64,000 nt of DNA from CAMAPP01 sp046153685 (GTDB taxonomy: Bacteria > Pseudomonadota > Alphaproteobacteria > CADEGL01), in the NCBI GenBank assembly GCA_046153685.1, contig JBJXGH010000191.1, positions 1-64,000 of the forward strand. Direction: 5' to 3'. Positions 48,280 through 57,153 of this stretch are shown here, piece by piece. The translations under genes were made by a program, and so were the position numbers. The notes under the pieces were generated by a model. It was given only the letters and a program-made list of their open reading frames with translations. It was not told the DNA's origin and did no database searches. The number at the start of each line of letters is the position of its first letter. Within the stretch, counting starts at the first letter, position 1.

Positions 48280-50045
48280 CCGTCTATAAGGCGCCGCTGG
48301 CCGATCTCGCCTTCGTGCTGCACGACTTGCTCGGCGCCGAAGACGTGCTCGGCGCGCTGCCCGGCTGGCGGGACATCGATCGGCCGACGATCGAACGCAT
48401 TCTCGGCGCGGCGGCGCGCCTCGCCGAGGATGAATTGTTTCCGCTCAATCAATCAGGCGACCGCGAGGGCTGCGTTTTCGAGAACGGCGAAGTCCGCACG
48501 CCAACGGGCTTTCGGGCCGCGTTCGCGCGCTTCGCCGCCGGCGGCTGGTGTGGTTTGACCGCCGAGGAAAAATGGGGCGGTCAAGCCCTGCCCCGAATCA
48601 TCGATACCGCCGTGCTCGAAATCTGGGGCTCGGCCAATCTGTCGTTCAGCGATTACGCCCTCGTCATTCCCGCGGCGGTCGAGACCATCGACCGCCACGC
48701 CGAGGAAAGCCTCAAGGAACGTTACCTTCCCGCCCTGGTCGCGGGAAAATGGGCGGCCACGATGTGCATGAGCGAGCCCCATTGCGGCACCGATCTCGGC
48801 CTGCTCAAGACACGCGCCGAGCCGCAAGACGATGGCGGGTATCGCCTGACGGGCACCAAATGCTTCATCTCGGGTGGCGAGCACGATCTGGCGTCGAATA
48901 TCGTGCACCTGGTGCTCGCGCGCCTACCCGACGCGCCTGCGGGCGTGCGCGGCATCTCCTTGTTCCTGGCGCCGAAATACCTAGCTGACGCGAAGGGCGG
49001 CCCGGGCGCGCGCAACCGAGTGCGCGCCATCGGCATCGAGCACAAAATGGGCTATGCCGCCTCCGCCACCTGCACGATGGCCTTCGAAGGCGCGCAAGCC
49101 TGGCTGGTCGGCCCGCCTCATCGGGGATTGAACTGCCTGTTCACCATGGTGAATGCCGCGCGCCTCGCGGTCGGCATGCAGGGCTTGTCCTTGGCCGAGA
49201 CCGCCTATCAGTCGGCCGCGCACTACGCGCGCGAACGCTTGCAAAGCCGCGCGCCGGCGGGTGCGCGCTTTCCCGACCGGCCCGCCGATCCTCTGATCGT
49301 GCAACCCGATGTGCGGCGCATGTTGCTGAATGCGCGCGCCTTCATCGAGGCGGCGCGGGCGCTGGCGCTGTGGACGGCGCTCCAGCTCGACATCGCGGCG
49401 CGCCACCAAGACGCGGCCACGCGCGAGCGCGCGTCCGACCTCGCCGCCTTTCTCACGCCCGCGATCAAGGCCGGGTTCAGCGATTGGGGCTTTGCCGCGT
49501 GCGACGACGCCATGCAGATTTGGGGCGGCCACGGCTATATTCGCGCGAACGGCATGGAACAACTGGTGCGCGACGTACGCCTTTCGCGCATCCAGGAGGG
49601 AGCCAACGCGATTCAAGCGCTCGATCTGTTCGGCCGCAAGATGGCGCAGAACGGCGGCCGCGCCTTCCGGAGCCTGGTTGAGGAAATCGAGAAGTTTCTC
49701 GACGGCCCGGGCCGCGCGCCGGACATGGCGGAATTTTCCGTGCCGCTCGCCGCAGCGCTCGCGCGCACGGTCGAACTCGTCGCATGGCTCGGCAAGCAAG
49801 GCGACCGGAACGAACTCGCGGCCTCCGGCGTCGATGCCATGCGCGTGTTCGTCCTGATGCTGTTCGCCTGGACCTGGGCGCGCATCGCCCATGCCTGCCA
49901 GGGCCGCACCGATGCCATGGCCGAGGGCAAGCGCGCCGTCGCTCGCCATTTCTTCGCGCGCCTTTTGCCCCTTCAGCCCGGCCACGCAGCCATCGCCATG
50001 GCAGGAGCCGCAAGTCTCATGGCGCTTGCCGACGACCAGGTCTAG
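48276..50045 (+). CDS. acyl-CoA dehydrogenase, DmdC-like large form
   Basis: The 589-residue flavoenzyme is longer than ordinary ~380-residue acyl-CoA dehydrogenases. It starts with the ~30-residue N-terminal region typical of the DmdC group (MTVYKAPLADLAFVLHDLLG). FAD and substrate segments are AATMCMSEPHCGTDLG, CFISGGEHDLASNIVHL and IWGGHGYIRANGMEQLVRDV, with the catalytic Glu in SRIQEGANAIQ. DmdC oxidises methylthiopropionyl-CoA; here the acyl group is unknown. It overlaps the ligase gene by 4 bp and closes the four-gene cluster. A GC-rich hairpin without a U-tract lies about 80 bp after it. Confidence 0.87.
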   Translation: MTVYKAPLADLAFVLHDLLGAEDVLGALPGWRDIDRPTIERILGAAARLAEDELFPLNQSGDREGCVFENGEVRTPTGFRAAFARFAAGGWCGLTAEEKWGGQALPRIIDTAVLEIWGSANLSFSDYALVIPAAVETIDRHAEESLKERYLPALVAGKWAATMCMSEPHCGTDLGLLKTRAEPQDDGGYRLTGTKCFISGGEHDLASNIVHLVLARLPDAPAGVRGISLFLAPKYLADAKGGPGARNRVRAIGIEHKMGYAASATCTMAFEGAQAWLVGPPHRGLNCLFTMVNAARLAVGMQGLSLAETAYQSAAHYARERLQSRAPAGARFPDRPADPLIVQPDVRRMLLNARAFIEAARALALWTALQLDIAARHQDAATRERASDLAAFLTPAIKAGFSDWGFAACDDAMQIWGGHGYIRANGMEQLVRDVRLSRIQEGANAIQALDLFGRKMAQNGGRAFRSLVEEIEKFLDGPGRAPDMAEFSVPLAAALARTVELVAWLGKQGDRNELAASGVDAMRVFVLMLFAWTWARIAHACQGRTDAMAEGKRAVARHFFARLLPLQPGHAAIAMAGAASLMALADDQV

Positions 50046-50240
50046 GGCGGGCGATCACAAGACCGTGAGGACGCAGCCGTTCCAAATCCGCCATCTTTCA
50101 AGTGGTTGATGGCGCGAGGCTTTGCCGTCCGGCCCTGTTGGCCGGCGGCGTCCTGGCCTATGATGGAGATCTAGCCGCGCGCGCGCCGCAACACCAAGTT
50201 CTTTACCGACAAGATCGCGCGTCGGACGAGGAGACCCGCC

Positions 50241-50909
50241 ATGTGGAACCTGGATAGCTTTCGGAAAAAGACGCAGCTGCCCACGCGCGCCGAGGCCTTG
50301 CCCGGGCGCGCCGAAGCCGTCCGCGTTCCCGAGGCGCATTTCGTCAACGGCCGGCGCATCACCCCACCTTTTCCCATGGGCCTTGAGCGCGCCATGTTCG
50401 GCATGGGCTGTTTCTGGGGGGCGGAACGGAAATTCTGGCAGCTGAAGGGCGTTTACGCGACGGTGGTCGGGTACGCAGGCGGCTTCACGCCCAACGCGAC
50501 TTACGAGGAGGTCTGCTCGGGCCGCACGGGACACAATGAAGTCGTGCTCGTGATCTACGATCCCAAGCTCGTCTCGTACGACGAATTGCTGAAATCATTC
50601 TGGGAAGGCCACGATCCGACCCAGGGCATGGCACAGGGCAATGATGTCGGCACGCAATACCGCTCGGGCATCTACACCTATTCTCCGGAACAGAAGATCC
50701 AGGCCGAGGCGAGCCGGGCCGTATTCCAGTCGGGCCTGACCCGGGCGGGTTACGGCGCGATTACCACCGAGATCGTCGAGGCACCTGCGTTCTATTACGC
50801 CGAGGAATATCACCAGCAATATCTCGCCAAGAATCCGGGCGGCTATTGCGGCCTCGGCGGCACGGGGGTGAGTTGCCCCATCGGTATCGCCGCGCGCGCC
50901 GCCGAATAG
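50241..50909 (+). CDS. msrA: peptide-methionine (S)-S-oxide reductase
   Basis: MsrA repairs oxidised methionine. The 222-residue protein has the catalytic Cys in FGMGCFWGAERKF, the substrate motifs VVGYAGGFTPNATYEEVCSG and GHNEVVLV, and resolving-type cysteines in the tail (GGYCGLGGTGVSCP). The N-terminus (about 50 residues) precedes the core and has no clear signal peptide. The ATG at 50241 follows GGAGACCCGCC. Confidence 0.95.
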   Translation: MWNLDSFRKKTQLPTRAEALPGRAEAVRVPEAHFVNGRRITPPFPMGLERAMFGMGCFWGAERKFWQLKGVYATVVGYAGGFTPNATYEEVCSGRTGHNEVVLVIYDPKLVSYDELLKSFWEGHDPTQGMAQGNDVGTQYRSGIYTYSPEQKIQAEASRAVFQSGLTRAGYGAITTEIVEAPAFYYAEEYHQQYLAKNPGGYCGLGGTGVSCPIGIAARAAE

Positions 50910-50925
50910 AAAATCGGGCCGCCGG

Positions 50926-52470
50926 TCAGGCCGAAACCGCGTAGGGCGAGCGCCTGGGATCGGCCCCACCCATGAGCAAGCCGTCATCGTCGCGCACGAT
51001 GGCGCAAACCCCACCCATGAGCCGTGACCACGGTCCCACGTCTCGAAGCGTAAATCCCGCTTCGGCAAGCGGGCGCAGCGCCGCGGCTTCGATGCGACTC
51101 TCGTGCATGACATCAAGCCCCTCGTCGTGGCGAATGCGCGGTGCCTCGACCGCCTCCTGAACGTCGAGACCGTCATCGACCAGATGCACGACGACCTGGG
51201 CAAGGCTTTGGGGCTGGCCGTGATCGCCCGGCGTGGCGATGGCCGCGCGCACGCGGCCGCCTTGAAAAATCAAGGCCGGGCAAAGCGTATGCGGCGTGCG
51301 CTTGCCCGGAACCAGGCGCGCGGGGCCGGATTCGGCGAGCGTGCACATCGAGAGCCGGTTCTGCATCACGATGCCGGTCGCGGGCGAGGCCACGCCGGAG
51401 CCGAAATGATCGAACAGGCTTTGCACCCAGCTGACCGCGTTGCCCCAGCGATCGACGACGACCAGGGTCGAGGTGTCGCCGCCAACCGGGCGTGTAGCGC
51501 TCGCGGCTTCCGCCCCGCGCGCGAGTTCGTCGAGCGAAGCGGGCGAAAGCGCATCGGCCGGCAGAGGCGCGTGCGAAGGATCGCCCAGATGCCTGTCGCG
51601 CAGCGTGAAGGCGGCGAGTTTTGCGCGCATGAAGCGCACAAGCGGCGGCCCGTCGGGCAAGCGTGCGAGCGCGCCCAAAGTCGCGAGCAGGGCTATTCCC
51701 TGGGTATTGGGCGGCGAGGCATAAACCTCGACGCCGCGATAGGGCACGCAAAGGGGCGCCTGAATAAGCGTTTCGTGGCGCGACAGATCGTCGAGGGCTA
51801 GCAATCCGCCCGAAGCCTGCACATCGGCGGCAAGCGCGCGTCCGACCTCGCCGCCATAGAGCGCGCACGGCCCCTTGGCGACAAGAGTATCGAGCGTCAC
51901 CGCCAAGGCGCTCAGGTCCAGGCATTCGCCGAGCTTGCGTCCGCCCGGAATGCCGTAGAGCGCGACGAGTGCCCGGTTGCCGGCGACGCGTGCGGCATAA
52001 GCCTCGCCGTTGAGATAGTCGCGCAAAATGCGGTCAACGGGCAGCCCCGCCTTTGCGAGTTCGCGCGCGGGCGCGAGCGCGCGCGCGAACTCGATGGTAC
52101 CGTAACGCTTGAGGCAATCGGCCCAGGCATGAACCGCGCCCGGGGTGGAAATCGACAACGGCCCGTGACCGGGAATCGCCGAAAGCCCCGCCTTGCGATA
52201 ATGCGCAAGCTCGGCGGCGAGGGGCGCGGCGCCCGAGCCGTTGACCGCGACCGTTTTGCGCGCGCGCGCGTCATGCCACAGGACGAAGCAATCGCCCCCG
52301 AGTCCATTCATGAACGGAATCGCCACCGCCAGGGTCGCGGCGGCGGCGACGGCGGCATCCATCGCATTGCCGCCTTGACGCAGAACGGCCGCGCCGGCCT
52401 CGGAAGCCAAGTGATGGCCGGCGACGACCATGCCGCCCCGGGCCATCACGATGGGGCGATGAACGAACAT
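50926..52470 (-). CDS. gamma-glutamyltransferase family protein
   Basis: The 514-residue protein is an Ntn-hydrolase of the gamma-glutamyltransferase family. The small-subunit nucleophile region is in VGGDTSTLVVVDRWGNAVS, where autocleavage before the Thr would occur. The FMNGLGGDCFVLWHDA segment and GIPGGRKLGECL segment match the family. There is no clear signal peptide, unlike periplasmic Ggt, so a cytoplasmic acylase-type role is possible. It is convergent with msrA. Confidence 0.87.
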   Translation of the reverse strand: MFVHRPIVMARGGMVVAGHHLASEAGAAVLRQGGNAMDAAVAAAATLAVAIPFMNGLGGDCFVLWHDARARKTVAVNGSGAAPLAAELAHYRKAGLSAIPGHGPLSISTPGAVHAWADCLKRYGTIEFARALAPARELAKAGLPVDRILRDYLNGEAYAARVAGNRALVALYGIPGGRKLGECLDLSALAVTLDTLVAKGPCALYGGEVGRALAADVQASGGLLALDDLSRHETLIQAPLCVPYRGVEVYASPPNTQGIALLATLGALARLPDGPPLVRFMRAKLAAFTLRDRHLGDPSHAPLPADALSPASLDELARGAEAASATRPVGGDTSTLVVVDRWGNAVSWVQSLFDHFGSGVASPATGIVMQNRLSMCTLAESGPARLVPGKRTPHTLCPALIFQGGRVRAAIATPGDHGQPQSLAQVVVHLVDDGLDVQEAVEAPRIRHDEGLDVMHESRIEAAALRPLAEAGFTLRDVGPWSRLMGGVCAIVRDDDGLLMGGADPRRSPYAVSA

Positions 52471-52490
52471 CGATGCCTCGCGCCCGGGCG

Positions 52491-53024
52491 CTAGCGGCGA
52501 CTCGCCCGCGCCTTGGACCGGGGCTTCTTCGCCTTGACCGCGGGCGGGCTCTTGCGGATCGACAGGGTGACGCCAGCCTTGTCGGCGACATCGAAATAGG
52601 TGAAGCCGCTGCCATTGTCGCGGCGGCCGCGCATATAGGGCTTAAGGCCCATGCGCACGGCCTGTTTCTCGCCCGCATCGACGTCATCGACCACGAAGCC
52701 GATATGAAACACGCCCTCGCCGCGCGTCTCGAGGAACTTACGCTGCGGCGTTCGGCCCGGCGGCGGGTAGCCGAGCTGGAATTGCACGGGCCCGAGCTGG
52801 CAATATTTGAACTTGAGCTTCTTGAAGCCGGGCACATCGGGCATCTTGAGCGAGGTGAACTGTCCGAGCGGCGGATAGTCCAGCCACGGCCCGATGCCGA
52901 TCGAATTGTAGAATTTTTCCGCCCGCGCCATGTCTTTCACGACGATGCAGAGGTGATGCAAGGTGTGGAACGGCGTCTTCGGCGCGGCGCCCTTGGTCGC
53001 GGATTTTGCCTTGCTACGTGCCAC
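52491..53024 (-). CDS. VOC (glyoxalase/bleomycin resistance) family protein
   Basis: The 177-residue protein has a vicinal-oxygen-chelate fold: the first module starts HTLHHLCIVVKDMARAEKFY (metal His), and the second shows VFHIGFVVDDVDAGEKQAV with a later Glu or His ligand. The GTG at 53024 is chosen because GGGGAG precedes it by six bases, and the lysine-rich N-terminus then leads into the fold. An Arg/Lys/Ala-rich tail follows. The substrate is unknown. It is 20 bp upstream of the gamma-glutamyltransferase gene on the same strand. Confidence 0.82.
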   Translation of the reverse strand: MARSKAKSATKGAAPKTPFHTLHHLCIVVKDMARAEKFYNSIGIGPWLDYPPLGQFTSLKMPDVPGFKKLKFKYCQLGPVQFQLGYPPPGRTPQRKFLETRGEGVFHIGFVVDDVDAGEKQAVRMGLKPYMRGRRDNGSGFTYFDVADKAGVTLSIRKSPPAVKAKKPRSKARASRR

Positions 53025-53159
53025 GTCATTCTCCCCTATGAATCTGGTCCCGTTTATACGCTTCCCGACGCCTTGCCCGGTCCCCCTTGGAAAATCGCAG
53101 TTCACCAGTCCCGGCCTCGCCGGCCGGGGCCGGATAGACAACCTAGGGAAAGCTCGCAG

Positions 53160-54143
53160 CTAGCGCCAATTGGCCGGAAGCCTAGTCCCGACATTGTTCT
53201 TCACTGCATAACGATAGACGAGCGCGGCGAGTCCGAGAATTCCGACGGCATGGCCGCTATGGCAAATAATCGCGCGCTCGCTCGCATTGCGGCGCGGCGC
53301 CGCTCGGCCCGCCGCCAAGTCCTTCAAATCCCCCTCAAATGGCCCTGCGATCTTGAAGCGGCCGATTTCGATTTCGTGCTTGGCTTGATCTCGATCGTCG
53401 GTGAGAACGCGCTCGAACCCCTCCAGGCCCGGATGCCACGACCGGCCGAGATCGACCGCGCTCACGAAAGCACCCGGCTTCACCCAGGACGGATCGAGAA
53501 TCGGTACGGACGTGCTGGCAACGGGAATGGAGGTTACCACCACGTCGGCTTCAACGGCGGCGCGCGGATGATCGGAGATTTGGACCGTCCAGCCCTGGGC
53601 CCGCGCCTCGGCAGAAAATATTTCGGCCCCGGCGCGGCTGCGATTATAGGCGATGACGGTCGTGAGCCTAGGTAGCACGGCCTTGAGCGCGGGCAGGTGC
53701 ACGCGGCCCTGCGCGCCCGTCGCGACGAGGCCGAGGGTCGTCGAATCGGGTCGCGCGTAGCGCCGCGCGACCATTCCCGACACGGCCGCCGGAATCCAGG
53801 TCGACATCCAGAAGCTGTCGAGAAGCGCCACGGGGCGCGCGGTCTTGTAGTCGGCGAGAATTTCCATGCCGCTCAGATGGTGCTGGCCCGGCGGTGCCAG
53901 TTCCGCCTGAACGCCCATGGAGTTGTGGCAAAGATTGAGCCCCAGGCGCGGCGAATAGGCATTGAGGGAATAGAAGAAGCTGCGCGCCGGCGTGAGCGAG
54001 ACGACTTTGGGGTGTCCAACCAGCGTGCCCTCGTCCCAGTCGCGAAAGCAGCGCTCGACCTCGTCGATCATCTCGAGATAGGGCACGCCCGCCCCGGCCA
54101 CGTCCGAGCGCGTGAGGTACAGGATTCGGTCGCTATCGGTCAT
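53160..54143 (-). CDS. ornithine cyclodeaminase/mu-crystallin family protein
   Basis: The 327-residue protein has the family pattern: HPKVVSLTP early, ILADYKTARPVALLD, and the nucleotide motif LGLVATGAQGRVHLPAL. The later VSAVDLGRSWHPGLEG segment corresponds to the catalytic-Asp region. Members act as ornithine cyclodeaminases, imine reductases or amino-acid dehydrogenases, so the exact reaction is open. It lies 135 bp upstream of the VOC gene on the same strand. Confidence 0.85.
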   Translation of the reverse strand: MTDSDRILYLTRSDVAGAGVPYLEMIDEVERCFRDWDEGTLVGHPKVVSLTPARSFFYSLNAYSPRLGLNLCHNSMGVQAELAPPGQHHLSGMEILADYKTARPVALLDSFWMSTWIPAAVSGMVARRYARPDSTTLGLVATGAQGRVHLPALKAVLPRLTTVIAYNRSRAGAEIFSAEARAQGWTVQISDHPRAAVEADVVVTSIPVASTSVPILDPSWVKPGAFVSAVDLGRSWHPGLEGFERVLTDDRDQAKHEIEIGRFKIAGPFEGDLKDLAAGRAAPRRNASERAIICHSGHAVGILGLAALVYRYAVKNNVGTRLPANWR

Positions 54144-54177
54144 GCGCGCCCCATTCGCTCGCGTCCGCGCCGCGGCG

Positions 54178-54543
54178 TCAAATGCCGGGCAAGGTTTTCA
54201 TCTTGTGAAACACGCAGCCCTCGGTCTTGGTATTGGCCTCGAAATTCCGGCAATTTTCGGGTCGGCGTTCGTATATGCCGCAGCGCCCGTCCCGGCCCAG
54301 TGCCGGGCAGTTCAGGGTCCAGGAATTGTAGAGCTTGCCCTTGATGCGATAGGTCTGCTCGATCTCGACCGGCTGGAACGGCATGTCGTGCTTCACCATG
54401 TAGGCATGCACCGCCCAGACCCCTTCCTCGGCAGGGTACAGCAACGTGCCGTTGGCCGTCGTCACGTCCGTCTTTTCGTCGCTCGTCAGGACCAGGCCGC
54501 GGCAGCAATGGCCGGGATCGGGGCAGATATTGCAAAGACTCAT
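54178..54543 (-). CDS. YkgJ-type cysteine cluster protein
   Basis: The 121-residue protein is cysteine-rich in the CxxCxGxC-like manner of YkgJ: CNICPDPGHCCRGLVLT, NCPALGRDGRCGIYERRPENC and a final CVFHKMK. Such proteins probably bind a zinc or Fe-S cluster; their role is not established. The ATG at 54543 places the first cysteine at residue 4; the open frame upstream lacks similarity. It diverges from the cyclophilin gene. Confidence 0.83.
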   Translation of the reverse strand: MSLCNICPDPGHCCRGLVLTSDEKTDVTTANGTLLYPAEEGVWAVHAYMVKHDMPFQPVEIEQTYRIKGKLYNSWTLNCPALGRDGRCGIYERRPENCRNFEANTKTEGCVFHKMKTLPGI

Positions 54544-54669
54544 GGGGGCTGGACTACCATTGTTGTGAAGATACGCCGTGCATCGACGCGGAGTGATGTA
54601 TAAGGCCAATCCGCCGCGTGCGAAACCCGGGCGCCGACCGACCCGGGCAAACATCAACGAGGAAGGCAA

Positions 54670-55245
54670 ATGCTCAATACCCTGATCGCCCTGATCGCCA
54701 CCATGCCCTTCGCCCTGGTCATCACCAGCGTGGCCGCGCAACCCAATCCGCGCGTCAAGCTCACGACCAATTTAGGCGCCATCGTCATCGAGCTGTATCC
54801 CGACAAGGCGCCGATCACGGTCAAGAATTTCCTCGATTACGTGCGCAGCCAACACTACGAAGGCACGATCTTTCACCGCGTCATGGCGGGATTCATGATC
54901 CAGGGAGGCGGCTTCGACGCCTCGCTCGCGGAAAAGTCCGAGCGCAAATCCATCAAGAACGAGGCGGATAACGGCCTGAAGAACACCTCGGGCACCGTCG
55001 CCATGGCGCGCCTGCCCGATCCCCATTCGGCCTCGGCGCAGTTTTTCATCAACACGGTCGACAATCCCGGTCTCGATCACAAGGGCAAGACCGACCGCGA
55101 TTGGGGCTATGCCGTTTTCGGTATCGTGGTCGAAGGCATGGACGTGGTGAAACGCATCGAGCGCTCGCCGACCGGCCGCATGCGCGGCATGTCGGACGTG
55201 CCGACCAAGGCCATCACCATCGAAAAGGCCGAGATCATCCAATAG
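54670..55245 (+). CDS. peptidyl-prolyl cis-trans isomerase, cyclophilin type
   Basis: The 191-residue protein has a signal peptide (LNTLIALIATMPFALVITSVAA region) followed by a cyclophilin domain: FHRVMAGFMIQGGGF holds the catalytic Arg, then TVAMARLPDPHSASAQFFIN. It is probably periplasmic and speeds proline isomerisation in exported proteins, like PpiA. GAGGAAGG precedes the ATG at 54670. It is convergent with the agmatinase gene. Confidence 0.93.
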   Translation: MLNTLIALIATMPFALVITSVAAQPNPRVKLTTNLGAIVIELYPDKAPITVKNFLDYVRSQHYEGTIFHRVMAGFMIQGGGFDASLAEKSERKSIKNEADNGLKNTSGTVAMARLPDPHSASAQFFINTVDNPGLDHKGKTDRDWGYAVFGIVVEGMDVVKRIERSPTGRMRGMSDVPTKAITIEKAEIIQ

Positions 55246-55362
55246 CGGGGATCATCCGGAACCAGAGGGGCGTATTCCGCCAGGCGCAATGGCGTCCGGC
55301 GGGATGAATCGGCGCGGATGAATCCGGAACGACGGACTGGGGCCGATGGCTCGTCGGGCGGC

Positions 55363-56325
55363 CTATTTGCCGCGATTTTTCGCCTTCCAATCGGCCATCA
55401 CGCATAGGATCTCGAACATCAGATTCGCCGCCGTAACACAGGTGATGCCCGTGGGATCGAGCGCGGGCGCGACCTCGCTGATATCGGCGCCGATGATTTC
55501 GTTGCCGCGCAGCGACCGGATGATGACCTGCGCATCCCGCGGACTGACGCCGCCGATTTCGGGCACGCCCGTGCCGGGCGCATGCACCGGATCGAGGCCG
55601 TCGATGTCGAGAGAGACGTAGATCGGCCCGTCGCCGATGATCTTGCGCACGGTCTCGACGACCTTGGCGCGGCCCATGTCCTCGTATTCGTCCATGGTGA
55701 TGCAGCGATAGCCGACATCGAGGCCGAATTTTATGTCGTCGGCGCTGAACCGGCTGCCGCGCAGGCCGATCTGCACCACGCGCTTGGGATCGACCAGGCC
55801 CTCCTCGTACACCCGACGCATGAAGGTCGCGTGATTGACCTTGGTGCCGCACAGCTCGTCGAGGGTGTCGGCATGGGCGTCGAAATGCACGATGCCAACC
55901 GGACGCTTCTTGGCGATGGCGCGCAGAATCGGCACCGGAATGGTGTGGTCGCCGCCGATGGCGATGGGCAGGATGTTCAGCGCGTGCAGACGCTCGAAAT
56001 ATTCCTGAATCATGGCGATGGAGCGGTCGAGGCTCATCGGATTGACCGGCGAGTCGCCGAGATCCGCGACATTGCAGATGTCGAACGGCGCGATCCCGCT
56101 CGAAGGGTGGATGCGCCGGATGATGCGCGAGGCCTCGCGCACGCCGGCCGGGCCCTGGCGCGAGCCAGAGCGAAAATTCACGCCCAAATCGAACGGCACG
56201 CCCACGAGGCCGATATCCACCTCCGCCGAAGCATCGTGCCGTCGGGCGCGCATGAAGGTGGCGACATCCGCAAACCGCGGCACCACTGTCGCATCGACTT
56301 GGTTGAAACGAGGATCTGGGGCCAT
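55363..56325 (-). CDS. speB: agmatinase/ureohydrolase
   Basis: The 320-residue enzyme is a binuclear manganese ureohydrolase. Its metal motifs are GGDHTIPVPI, FDAHADT and SLDIDGLDP, and the early FDLGVNFRSGSRQGPAGVR segment matches agmatinases. It would convert agmatine to putrescine and urea. Guanidinobutyrase or related ureohydrolases share the same motifs, so the substrate is likely but not certain. It lies 111 bp downstream of the TPR gene on the same strand. Confidence 0.87.
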   Translation of the reverse strand: MAPDPRFNQVDATVVPRFADVATFMRARRHDASAEVDIGLVGVPFDLGVNFRSGSRQGPAGVREASRIIRRIHPSSGIAPFDICNVADLGDSPVNPMSLDRSIAMIQEYFERLHALNILPIAIGGDHTIPVPILRAIAKKRPVGIVHFDAHADTLDELCGTKVNHATFMRRVYEEGLVDPKRVVQIGLRGSRFSADDIKFGLDVGYRCITMDEYEDMGRAKVVETVRKIIGDGPIYVSLDIDGLDPVHAPGTGVPEIGGVSPRDAQVIIRSLRGNEIIGADISEVAPALDPTGITCVTAANLMFEILCVMADWKAKNRGK

Positions 56326-56436
56326 GGCTATGCTCCTGGGCGGCTATCGTCGCGGCGGTGGCAAACGGTCATAACCGCTTTGCCCAGCATGTGCCAAGGC
56401 GCACGTGCCATGGGCGCGTATTCGGTTCGCGCGGGA

Positions 56437-57153
56437 TCAAGCACCCCGACATTCGGGTAGCGCGAGAATCCGGGACACTCCGTCCAGAAGTTCCTTCTGG
56501 GCCAAGGGCGGCACGGCCTTGGCCTCGCGGCAGGCGCGCGGGAACTGGCCGAGATCAGCCGACGCCAAGGCCAACAATGCGCGGGCGTTCGCCGCCCCTT
56601 CTGGGTTGGAATTACCCGCGCGTGGCCGGGCCAAGCCCGCATCCAGAATCGCCACGGCTTCGCGCGCGCGTTTGGCCAGAAGCAGCAGGCGCCCGTAATC
56701 CGCCCATGCGCCGATCGAGGTATTGGCCTTGGCGATTGCGATCTTGAACATCTGTTCGGCGAGCGCCTGATTGTCATCGCGGTCGTAAACCACCATGGCC
56801 ATGCCGTGATAAGCGTCGCCATTTTCCGGTTCGAGCAAATAGGCCTGATTGAAGCGCATGATCGCCGCGGTCAAATCGCCCTTAAAAAAATCTCGAAAGC
56901 CGAGATCCGCGACCTTATCCGAGGCCAAGGCGCGGCTGGCCTGCACCGTCGCGTCCACGATGTATTTGCGATCGCTTTCCTGCTCGGCGGGCGTGCGTGC
57001 AACGCCGCCATACATCGGCTGCTCGTTCGACGGGTAGGACGATGTCGGCTTCCTGCCCTGGGCCGAGGCCGCGCCCGCGAATGCCGCGCACAGGACGGCG
57101 ACCAGAACGCAAGCGAAGGCGCCCAAACAGGGGCGCGCCACCGCTCCGCTCAC
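56437..57153 (-). CDS. secreted TPR protein
   Basis: The 238-residue protein has a signal peptide (VLVAVLCAAFAGAASAQG) and tetratricopeptide repeats from about residue 85 (DLTAAIMRFNQAYLLEPENG, then DYGRLLLLAKRAREAVAILD). It is likely periplasmic. The start is a GTG at 57153 that overlaps the stop of the upstream histidine kinase gene (GTGA), so the two are translationally coupled, suggesting that it works with the kinase, perhaps as a sensory or scaffold partner. Confidence 0.8.
   Translation of the reverse strand: MSGAVARPCLGAFACVLVAVLCAAFAGAASAQGRKPTSSYPSNEQPMYGGVARTPAEQESDRKYIVDATVQASRALASDKVADLGFRDFFKGDLTAAIMRFNQAYLLEPENGDAYHGMAMVVYDRDDNQALAEQMFKIAIAKANTSIGAWADYGRLLLLAKRAREAVAILDAGLARPRAGNSNPEGAANARALLALASADLGQFPRACREAKAVPPLAQKELLDGVSRILALPECRGA

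Noticed and set aside
50124..50149. GC-rich stem-loop after the acyl-CoA dehydrogenase as a terminator
   Set aside because: The stem is imperfect and no T-tract follows, so termination is not supported.
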